NCBI RefSeq assembly: GCF_907164915.1
Contig: NC_061868.1
Span: 23,617,819-23,681,818, forward strand
Direction: 5' to 3'
DNA from: Impatiens glandulifera
Taxonomy: Eukaryota; Streptophyta; Magnoliopsida; Ericales; Balsaminaceae
DNA: 64,000 nt
Shown: one piece after another, positions 1 to 8,469 of the stretch
Numbering within the stretch: the first letter of the stretch is position 1
Layout of the letters: each line of letters begins with the position of its first letter
Position numbers and translations under genes: made by a program
The notes under the pieces: model-generated
Database searches by the model: none
Told to the model about the DNA's origin: nothing
What the model saw: only the letters and a program-made list of their open reading frames with translations

Positions 1-930
1 AAGAGATGATGTAGACATGCTTAATAACTTTAATGTCTTCTCCCGATAATCGATTATATATGTGAAAATTATATGATAATTTTTTGAAAATAATTAAACA
101 AAAAATAATAATAATTTTATACCCAAATTTATAATAACTATTATTTATAATCGAAAATTTTAAATATTTTTATATGCATTATAATATTATTTTATAATTA
201 AGAATTTAATCAGACAAAATATCACCTACAATAACATAGTAGGTTATTGACATATTTATAATCAGACACGGCGTGCTTATTTTTTACCTATCGAACCACT
301 TTCCAAGCAGGTTTTTATTAAAAATGTTAAGATTTACCTAAAATATTTTAAATGAAAATTCTTAACCTATTTTTTATCAATTTTTTTCTTCTAAATTTTA
401 AAATATATAAAACACTATATTTTGCTTGAATAATAATGAAATTGTTGATTAAAAAGAATAAGTAGTTACAACAGATAATTTTATTTCTAAGTAAAACAAT
501 AAATAGTTACAACAATAATAGATCAAGTTAGGGTCAAAATAATTTTAATTCGAAGTAAAAGAATAAGTCAAATATTTGGTAATCTAGAATTAATTTTTAT
601 TTGTAATTTGGTTAGACATATTAAAATTAATATGTTAATTTCAATAGATAAACAAATTTAATTTAATTGATTTTACTTTTCATATTTTTTTATCTATTTA
701 AACTACCTTTTAGTAAGCGTATTTTAAAAATATAACAATTCTATATTCAAATTATTTTTTTTGTTTAAATATAATAATTAAAATTGAATTAAAAATTTTT
801 ATAATTTTTTAAATATAGAAATTGAAATATAAATAATATTTAATTATGATAATACTGAAATTAAAATTCTAATTATAATGTAATCTATAATTCAAACACA
901 TCCTAACTAATTTTCAGAAGAAAAAAAATA
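1..930. repeat. Duplicated AT-rich segment, copy A (left half)
   Basis: This stretch is non-coding and AT-rich. It matches 14190-15210 over its whole length with many small differences; the block around the shared CCCGATAATCGATTATATAT near position 45 is a clear anchor. The match resumes at 13076 after element E1, so E1 inserted into copy A after the duplication or into one of two existing copies. No gene is visible. Confidence 0.75.
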
Positions 931-954
931 GATACCTAAGTTCTAAATAAGTAC
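931..954. repeat. 24-bp target-site duplication of element E1, left copy
   Basis: Positions 931-954 are identical to 13052-13075 across the whole 24 bp. The uninterrupted copy B (around 15210-15235) has the related sequence only once, so this is a duplication made at insertion. Ty1/copia integrase normally makes 5 bp. Confidence 0.85.
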
Positions 955-971
955 TTAAGTAAGTTTTGAAA

Positions 972-1238
972 TCGGCCACACATTACAAGTTTTGAATATT
1001 TATTCTAAATAATCAAAAAGGGAGAAATTAATAGAAAAATTAAGTAAATTAATTTTCAAACCGGCCACACATTACAAGTTTTGAATATTTATTCTAAATA
1101 ATCAAAAAGGGAGAAATTGATAGAAAAATTAAGTAAGTTAATTTTCAAACCGGCCACACATTACAAGTTTTGAATATTTATTCTAAATAATCAAAAAGGG
1201 AGAAATTGATAGAAAAATTAAGTAACTTAATTTTTGGA
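972..1238 (+). repeat. 89-bp tandem repeat, three copies, at the 5' LTR edge
   Basis: Units start with CCGGCC (or TCGGCC) at 972, 1061 and 1150, and the next equivalent point is 1239, giving an exact 89-bp period. Each unit contains the polypurine string AAAAAGGGAGAAA followed by a copy of the LTR start (TGATAG or TTAATAG). Confidence 0.92.
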
Positions 1239-1770
1239 CCGGCTAGTCAAACTAAACAGTTGTTAACTTTCATGTGCAGGTACATATCAAATCGTATGAC
1301 CCGGTTGGGGCATCATTATGAAACTCCTCAAAAGAAACCGGTTTCAAGTGTTCATGTCAAAGATTGGAGGAAGCGGTTTTCTCTTTCTCAAGCTACCGGT
1401 CAGCAAAGACAAATTCACATACCAGCCGGATCATATTACACAAAAGACAAAACCGGAAAATTCAAACTTCAAGAGTGACGTACCTTGACGAAAGAAACGT
1501 GTCTTGAAAGAATAAAAGAAGATCAGATCCAATCGGAAGCATGCGAGGAAAGCAATGATGCTTTATTGATCTGAAGTTGACAACCTGAGGTGCATGTCCA
1601 ACACGTGTCCAAATCTGAAAACTGATTATATCATCTTCCCTCAGAGCTGCCTGCATGACTGCTAAGTGTTGAGGAAGGTGAAGCGTGCAAGCAACCTCTC
1701 TGCACCGGCGTGATAACGATCAACCAATCCAGAGAAGAGAGAAGAAAAGTGACCGTTGGCTCTTCTCATC

Positions 1771-1777
1771 TATAAAA
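1771..1777 (+). promoter_or_regulatory. TATA box of the E1 5' LTR
   Basis: TATAAAAGG lies in the middle of the LTR, where the U3/R boundary of a copia LTR is expected. The 3' LTR has the same box at about 12427. Confidence 0.7.
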
Positions 1778-2398
1778 GGAAGACGAAACGTCTTCATTTA
1801 ATGCAAGTTACAGATTACGAAAAACAAATCATCAAAGCATTAAGTTAGAGAGATAAACTGTTATATTCCAAAACCGGTGTGTCTAAAACCAGAAGCTTTC
1901 TGTATTGTGTTAAGTTGTTGTATTACATCAAAGTGTGAGTTAGTGTAACCGGCGAGTAGCGAAGTTGGGCTCGACCGGCAGTGTTGTTATAACTTTAAAA
2001 GTTAGTGGAGATCCATCTCATAACCTAAGAAGAAGGGGTGACGTAGGAGAGTTTGCTCCGAACATCCATAAAAATCCCTGTCTCGTGTTCTTTCTTTCGT
2101 TTTACTTACTTACTAAACCTAACCTCAAACCAATCGTACTTCGTAAACCGGTCCATTTATACCCATAAAACCGACTCCTTGTAAAACATCATCTAAAGTC
2201 GCATAAGTTGCTTCAACCTGAAACAGACATTTCCGCCCTTGAACCCGGTTCAAGAGTCTGTGACAGTTTGTGCAGTGCTGAGAACGGTTTTCGTCTCTAA
2301 CCGCACTATCACCAAAGTGTTGTGTGTGTTGTAAGCGGCCATCCTTCCTGAAACCGGAAACACCCCGGTCCTACAAGGGCGTCCCCGATCCTAACAAG

Positions 2399-2410
2399 TG
2401 GTATCAGAGC
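2399..2410 (+). other. Primer-binding site of E1 (initiator tRNA-Met)
   Basis: TGGTATCAGAGC begins two bases after the LTR end and is complementary to the 3' end of plant initiator methionine tRNA, the usual primer for plant copia minus-strand synthesis. Confidence 0.95.
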
Positions 2411-2441
2411 AAGGTTCTTAGCACTCAAGCAACCAAAGAAG

Positions 2442-4252
2442 ATGGGAAGCATGACCCATGGCGACAATCCGCCAATGCTAAACAGCGAAGCGATTAGTAG
2501 TTGGAACAAACAGATGTACCTACATCTCATTACGTTAGATGATGAGATGAGCCGAGTCCTGAAAGAGGGACCGATCAAGATCAACAAGGAGGCAGACCAA
2601 TGGACGAATGAAGATCGAAGACGGAGTAACCTGGACAACCATTGCATGAGGAACATTTACAAGGCTATAGATGATAACACCTTGAATAAAATATCAGACT
2701 GTGATAGTGCAAAGGAAGCCTGGGAAACGATCACTCAGATCCATGAGGGAAACGAAAGAACTAAGGAGAACAAAATTTTGGTGGCTACACAGAAATATGA
2801 AAACATCAGGATGAAACTGGGGGAAATCATGAAGGAATTCAGCAACCGGTTCACCAGTGTAGTCAATGAGCTTCAGACACTCGGAAAGAAGTATGACAAC
2901 CGAGAAGTAATCATCAAAGCCCTAAGATCTCTGCCAAGCACGTGGGATATCAAGACCATGGTGATGAGGGAATCAAGCACCCTCGGGCAGATGAAGCTGC
3001 ATGATGTGTTCGAAGATCTAAAAGCCTACGAGTTCGAGATCAAGTCTCGGATCGAAGACGAAGCATCCACATCAACCGCAACCAGAGCTTTGGTTACATC
3101 GATGGAACCGGCGGTCCAAGTATCAACCGTTACGGCTCTAGTCAAAAGCACAGATCAGATCACTGAAGATGTGATGGCAATGCTAGCTCAGAAATTCGGG
3201 AAATTCATGAATAAGAGCCAACCACCATCTAACAATGATTTTAATCATAATTATGTAGATAAATCAAATAAAAGATGTTATAACTTTGATGGTTTTGGAC
3301 ATTTCAGGTCAGAATGTAGAAAACCAAGGAGAGACGATAGAAAACCGGAAGGAAACTATCAGGGAAACAACTATCCGGGGAACAACTATCAAAGCAACCG
3401 GTACCAGGAAAACAACTACCAGGGAAACAACTATCGGAGAAATGACAATCAACGAAACGACTACCGGAGAAACGATGATCAACATACTGACGAAGGAAAG
3501 GAGATTCAGAAGGCACTCATTGCATCCGACGGTGGAAGCGAGTGGGCATACTCCGATAATGAAAAAGGTGAAGAGAAAGTAACCTGCTTCATGGCAAACG
3601 ACGAAGAGGTATTTGATTTCTCTTCTGACGAGTTACCAAAGAAGATTTGATTTCTGCACTCAACGAAATGGTTGCTGAGTTTAGAAACATATCTGCGTAC
3701 ATACCGACTCCGGTAGAATCTAAAACCGAACAATCAAATAATGTATATAATAAAATCTGTAAAATCGAAATGTATGAACCGGATGAACTATTCTCCGATA
3801 ATGAGAAGACAGTTCAACCGGTAACTGAAACCGATGAACGAGCAATATACGTCACGGCTGCGTGGGAGAGATCACGACAAGCGGTAAAACAAATGTGTAA
3901 CTATAAAAGACACCCTAAGTGTAGGTATGGTATCGGTTATGAACCAAATAAACAAAACGAATCAAAACAACCTAACGGGATAAAACTCACGAAAGATAAT
4001 CTTCCATTCATAAGATTTGTCAAGAGTTCACAAACCGAAAATAACTCAAAACCGGAAGAAACACTTAAATATGTAGGTCCTACCGAATCGGAAAAATGGC
4101 TTCATCCTGAGAGAAGGAAAGTCAACCGAAAATCGAATAAACCGAATAAAAATCGACATCAAGGAAACTCATCACAACATAAGGCATTCTTGAGCAGCAG
4201 CCAAGAAATTAAGCCAAATATCATAAAAACAGATACCGGGAAAGTGATCTGA
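2442..4252 (+). pseudogene. gag: E1 gag polyprotein (DUF4219/UBN2 type), frameshifted
   Basis: This encodes the capsid/nucleocapsid protein that packages copia RNA. The ATG at 2442 follows the PBS closely. The N-terminal part has the DUF4219/UBN2 pattern (SSWNKQMYLHL, then AKEAWETI and RSLPSTWD). The nucleocapsid knuckle around residues 280-295 reads CYNF...H....C, so the second zinc-binding Cys of the CCHC motif is Phe. An Asn/Arg-rich tract of short tandem repeats (NNYQG/RRND type) follows at about residues 310-350. The frame closes at 3650 and the same protein continues one frame over from 3647 to 4252 (starting LISALNEM), so there is a one-base frameshift at about 3645. Homologous gag regions are at 21096 and 37332. 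The product as it stands is probably not a working Gag. Confidence 0.9.
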
Positions 4253-4343
4253 TTTATTGAAGTCTGGATCCCAAAGGGACTAATCAACCATGGACCCAAC
4301 TGAATGTGGGTACCAAAAAGGTGTAAATAATTGTTTGTTGTAG

Positions 4344-5327
4344 GTAAAAAGGAGCAATCGGCTAAGGAACTCAGAATGGTACCTGGACAGCGGATGTTCA
4401 AGGCACTTGACCGGAAACAAAGAGCTACTAACCGACATCAAGTACGAAACCGGAGCAATCATCACATTCGGGGACGACTCAAAAGGACTTCAGGTTAAGC
4501 AGATTGAAGCCGGAACCTTCATAAGCCAACCAAAGTATACAGCCGAACTTCTGAAGAAATTTGGAATGGATACATGCGCCGAAGCGGCCACGCCAATGAG
4601 TCCTTCCGTAAAGCTGGACAAAGATGATGATGGTCAAGCCGTTGACATCACAGCCTATCGAGGAATGATCGGATCATTGCTATATCTTACAGCCAGTCGA
4701 CCTGACATTTTGTTTGCGGTTGGAGTGTGCGGAAGGTTCCAAGCAAATCCAAAGCAATCTCATTATACGGCGGCCAAAAGAATTCTAAAATATCTGAAGG
4801 GAACTCATGAAGTGGGACTTTGGTACCCAAAAGACTCGAGCTTCAACCTCTTAAGCTACTCAAACGCCGATTACGCAGGATGTAAGATTGATAGAAAGAG
4901 CACAAAGGGAACCTGCCAGTTCCTAGGTGACCGATTAGTCACTTGGAGCAGCAAGAAACAAACATCTATTGCAACATCAACCGCAGAGGCAGAGTACATA
5001 GCGGCTGGAAGCTGCTGGGCACAACTTCTCTGGATCCAACAGCAACTAAGGGATTTCGGGATAGAAGCCAAGGAATCTCCAATCTTCTGTGACAACACCA
5101 GCGCTATAGCGATTACATACAATCCGGTGTTGCACTCAAGAACAAAGCATATCGATATTAGACACCATTTCATCCGGGAGCACGTTCAGGAGAAACACAT
5201 CCGGGTGGAATATGTCTCGACCGAGCAACAAGTAGCGGATATATTCACGAAACCGCTACAGGAAGCTAAGTTTTCTCATTTTCGAAATATTTTGGGACTT
5301 ACTAATCTTAATCAATTGATATCATGA
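4344..5327 (+). pseudogene. pol: E1 protease stub fused to RT end and RNase H by internal deletion
   Basis: The frame begins with the copia aspartic protease active site, YLDSGCSRH near 4380-4406. It jumps at about 4485 from the protease (FGDDSKG) directly to the last part of reverse transcriptase (QIEAGTFIS, then PKYTAELLKKFGM). It then runs through a complete copia RNase H, including the SYSNADYAGC strand, TAEAEY, DNTSAIA, HSRTKHIDIRHHF and ADIFTKPL blocks. The rest of the protease, the whole integrase and the RT palm with its YVDD box are gone. Compared with E4 at 39084-42180, about 2 kb is deleted. The open frame is otherwise intact to 5327, so the deletion is recent or the frame was kept by chance. 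Confidence 0.92.
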
Positions 5328-6027
5328 TTATGCATGCATGTAAGAAACCGGGATATGTGTTCAGGGAGAAGCTCACGCATCTCAAACTATATTCAAATAG
5401 GTCATTGATAAATCAAAATGCTAACCGGGAGGAAGTCTCCGGTTATGCCCAATTAATTCATAATTTCAAATCACATGTATATTTACTATACGGTTGAAAT
5501 AACCGGGTTGAAGTGGATGAAATAAATCCAAAGATTGAACAAATGTTGCCGTCAATCAACGTTTCTTCACAATCGGAACAATACATCCTACTAAAACCGG
5601 TCATGGAAAACCGCTTAGTACAAATGCATTCTGGTCTGATGGAATGAACTTCTCCGGTTAACCTGAGATGACTGACTGAGTTTTCATGCATATTTTGAAA
5701 AATGAAGCCTGTAATAAATAAAAATAGTCTACCACAATTGAGATGACGACATGTGTCCATCATCAAGAGAGGGAGACTCACATCTTGTCAATAGATATTT
5801 GTCATCATTAATATCTTGGTAATAATTAGATTTTGCCTTGGAAATAAACATTAGTTACTTCTACAAGTTAAAGTCTATTAAATGACTGATGACATCATCA
5901 AGCATGCTTAAACTCATTAATCTAGCCGAACCCCTGGCTATATAAACCACCCTTAAACCTTCACAAAACTTCACAAGATTACTATTCACAAATATCAGTC
6001 TTGAGATTAACATTCTCTCTCAAGAAC
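5328..6027 (+). other. Spacer between RNase H and ORF-a with TATA box
   Basis: No open gene is seen. The stretch has many short ACCGG-containing strings. TATATAAA at 5939-5946 is followed 82 bases later by the ATG of ORF-a, with CA-rich leader sequence between, as in ordinary plant pol II promoters. Confidence 0.5.
5939..5946 (+). promoter_or_regulatory. Putative TATA box for ORF-a
   Basis: TATATAAA lies about 85 bp before the ATG at 6028. Similar boxes sit at matching distances before the other family members (7097, 8348, 23713), which makes chance less likely. Confidence 0.55.
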
Positions 6028-6767
6028 ATGAACACCAACTCCCTAGCAAAGAAGATTCTATTGAAAGATTTTAATTCAATCTACCAATATGAAGATCACG
6101 AGGTTAAAGAAATGTTCTTAGCCGTCGAAAGAAGCGGGCTAAGAAGTTTCCTTGAAAACAGATTCATTCTCGACTACCTAGTAGTCGAAGAATTCTTCCA
6201 GACCGCAAAGGAAGTGCATCGAGACATAATCGTTGCACAAGTCTACGGTCAGAAATTTCTATTCAGCGAGACGGATTTCGCTGTATACTGCGGTTTACCC
6301 AATGAAGGGGTAACCGACTTAACTTACTCCCCGGTGACCATGGAAGAGATGTGTCGCCGGTTCTCAGGATCTGACATCCCGATTAAACCCTGGGGTGCTA
6401 AAAGCCAACTCTCACATAAGTATCAGCTTCTCTGTGAGATTTTGGGAAAGTCCATCTTGGGCAGAGAGAAAAGCTACTATTACACCTAAAGGCTTTTCGA
6501 GATGATGATTGCTGTAACGGTTGGGACACCGGTTAACTGGTCCTGGATCATCTTCAGCAACCTGAAGAAGATGATCCTCTCCAACAAAACCGGCTACGCA
6601 CCTCAACTGAGTGGGGTTTTTGTGCAAGTCTGGACATCCACTCCGGACCGTTCGTAACCCTCCATCCAAGACATGTGCTCACCAAGGAAAGAGTACAAGA
6701 GATGGTTGACCGGTGGGAAGCAGTCAAGTCCAGGAGAAATCAAGCGGCTAAGTCATCTAACGTCTAG
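6028..6767 (+). pseudogene. ORF-a: extra copia-borne protein family, broken copy
   Basis: First in-frame ATG at 6028. The protein shares a domain with ORF-b, ORF-c and the E2 gene at 23820: a SGLRSFLEN block, an EEFFQTAK block, then V.GQKF.F.ETDFAVYCGLPNEG, a GSDIPI segment, and LSHKYQLLCEILGKSILGR. A TAA at 6487-6489 interrupts it where ORF-b reads NYNREAFDIM. The reading then continues in frame (LFEMMIAVTVG, then INW-like VNWSW and NLKKMI), and a frame change near 6640 leads to the true C-terminus (ERVQEMVDRWE) and a stop at 6765-6767. Intact length would be about 246 residues, matching ORF-b. No catalytic motif, signal peptide or membrane helix is visible, and the function is unknown. I recall similar proteins in Lamiales annotations under unrelated names. 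Confidence 0.75.
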
Positions 6768-7096
6768 CCTGTCCTTTTCCTCTCCTATTTTATTTCCTTT
6801 CCAAAACCGGTAATTTTGATGTACTACCGGTTTTGCACCTCAATTAATGAAGCATATTTCCTTCCTCTTTTAATCCAAAATCTCAAAATCATAAATGGTC
6901 AAACATTTAATGTGCCGTATCAAAATAAAATCAGATCACTCTTGGAAACAGAAATATTCATTCTCAATAAGCATGCCTGACTTGATTCGACAAGACATGC
7001 CTTTATTCTCTTAAAAAATCACAAAGTCATTAATGACTAGACATAAACGGCTAGATTTTCAAATATCTTCATTAAATGCCTCCAACCGTTTCAATC

Positions 7097-7104
7097 TATA
7101 AAAG
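7097..7104 (+). promoter_or_regulatory. Putative TATA box for ORF-b
   Basis: TATAAAAG lies 101 bp before the ORF-b ATG. It is preceded by AACCGTT, as also occurs before the box at 8348 and, as ACCGTTGG, before the LTR TATA box. Confidence 0.6.
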
Positions 7105-7197
7105 GGGAATCATTCCTCCATTTTCAAAACACGCTTCCAGCATTTCTTCTCTCTAAATCCTAAAAGTTCAGAAAATCCTTCCAAAAACCTTCTCACA

Positions 7198-7956
7198 ATG
7201 TCTGCTGAACTCAGAAACACCCTCATCGTCGATTTCGAAGATGTGAAAGATTGCAGATATTATGAATGGGTCTTCCAACCGATCATAGATTCGGGACTCC
7301 AAGGTTTTCTCAAAGGTTCAGAAACTATCCTTGTGGAGGAGGTGTGTGAATTTTTCAACAACGGTCATATTCTAGATGATGGCAGCATCTGCACCATCAT
7401 CGACGGCCAATTTCTTCGTTTTACAGAAGAAGAATTTGCCAACTTCTCTCACCTTCCAACCGAAGGTTTTTCAGACTTCCCCACGCCATTCTTGCCGGCT
7501 AAGGAAGACTTTTTCCAGATCCTCTCTTCTTCCAACGTTCCGATCAAGGACTTTGGGAAGAAAGAGAAACTAGCTCCTCACTACCAAGTCCTGCATGACT
7601 TGGTTCAAAGGTCTGTCATGGGCCGAATGCCAAACCAGAACTATAACCGGGAGGCGTTTGACATCATGATAGCCATAATCCGCAACTCCTCCATTAACTG
7701 GGCAACCTATCTTTTCAACAACCTGAAGACGCTGATAACCGCTTCAAGGGGAAGAACCAATTTCGCCCCTCAAATCACCCGGTTTCTGATGGTTCAGCGC
7801 CGCAACCTTGGACCTGGTGTTCCGGTTGGACCGTCCAACACCATCACCATATCCATGTTGGAAAGATGGATATCGAGGATTGAGGAACGGACACCTGAAA
7901 ACACCGTGAACAAGTGGCACGAAAGAATGGTGGAGGAGAACTGGTTCAAAGACTAA
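7198..7956 (+). CDS. ORF-b: intact extra copia-borne protein, 252 aa
   Basis: This is the one uninterrupted member of the extra family in E1. The ATG at 7198 directly follows a CA-rich leader behind a TATA box. In order: SGLQGFLKG (about residues 38-46), EEVCEFFNNG (about 54-63), IIDGQFLRFTEEEFANFSHLPTEG (about 70-95), SSNVPIKDFG (about 117-126), LAPHYQVLHDLVQRSVMGR (about 131-149), FDIMIAIIRNSSINWATYLFNNLK (about 158-182), FAPQITRFL (about 196-204), and a charged C-terminal helix ending IEERTPENTVNKWHERM. No zinc finger, membrane span, signal peptide or known catalytic motif is visible. It lies where envelope-like genes sit in some copia elements, but nothing in it looks like a membrane protein. 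It has the same length and layout as ORF-a, so the two probably arose by tandem duplication. The function is unknown. Confidence 0.75.
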   Translation: MSAELRNTLIVDFEDVKDCRYYEWVFQPIIDSGLQGFLKGSETILVEEVCEFFNNGHILDDGSICTIIDGQFLRFTEEEFANFSHLPTEGFSDFPTPFLPAKEDFFQILSSSNVPIKDFGKKEKLAPHYQVLHDLVQRSVMGRMPNQNYNREAFDIMIAIIRNSSINWATYLFNNLKTLITASRGRTNFAPQITRFLMVQRRNLGPGVPVGPSNTITISMLERWISRIEERTPENTVNKWHERMVEENWFKD

Positions 7957-8347
7957 GTTATCGGTTTTTCTTTCCGGTTTTGGTCATTTTGTTGTACGAC
8001 CAAAACCGCTCAATGTTCACTCTTATCATTTAATGAAATGTTTAATTTTAAAAAAAATCTCCGGTTTTCATTCACATCTTTTCTTTCGGTTTCTTAAAAG
8101 TTAAAACAAAACCTTAATGTTAACCAAACCTTCCGGTTAACGTGTCTTCAATTAAAACCGCAACCTCAAGCAAAGATGAAAATTAAAAAAAAAAAAACTT
8201 ACCGCCCACGGTTTTACTTCCCAAAATTTACCGCCCACTGAATCTCCGTTTTTACCGCCGAAAGTTACTGCAGTAACTTTTGGAGGGAAAATTGGCGCCA
8301 AAAACATCAAGCGATGATTCATCTTCTAACCGTTCGGAACCGTCATC

Positions 8348-8355
8348 TATATAAA
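8348..8355 (+). promoter_or_regulatory. Putative TATA box for ORF-c
   Basis: TATATAAA lies about 120 bp before the ATG at 8470. The preceding 60 bases carry AACCGTT and ACCGTC, like the other TATA contexts in E1. Confidence 0.55.
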
Positions 8356-8469
8356 GTCTAAACATCTCATTCGACACATGTGCTTTCTCTCTCTAAAATT
8401 TCCAGATCTTCAAAAGCTTTCTTCTCTTCGATCATCATCGCTCTTCATTTTCTCTCTTCTCAAACTATC

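Larger units (their letters stand above)
955..2396 (+). repeat. 5' LTR of E1
   Basis: It is the same sequence as 11595-13051 and ends in CTAACA just before the primer-binding site. The canonical start seen in the 3' LTR (TGATAGAAAAA) is missing here, so the LTR starts about 11 bases in. It contains three 89-bp tandem repeats, a TATA box at 1771, a stem-loop followed by GGGTGACGTAGGAG near 2031-2045, and a second hairpin (CTTGAA/TTCAAG type) near 2235-2255. Short open frames inside it are shared with the 3' LTR only because the LTRs are copies. Confidence 0.9.

Noticed and set aside
1206..1478. Short ORF conserved between 1206-1478 and 11889-12134
   Set aside because: The two are the same place in the two LTRs, so the conservation is due to LTR identity and not to coding selection.
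6001..6027. Start of ORF-a at the TTG at 6001
   Set aside because: Not a plausible plant start; the ATG at 6028 fits the length of ORF-b.
8380..8469. 90-base N-terminal extension of ORF-c starting at a GTG
   Set aside because: Plant translation needs ATG here; the segment looks like leader sequence and the family domain starts after the ATG at 8470.
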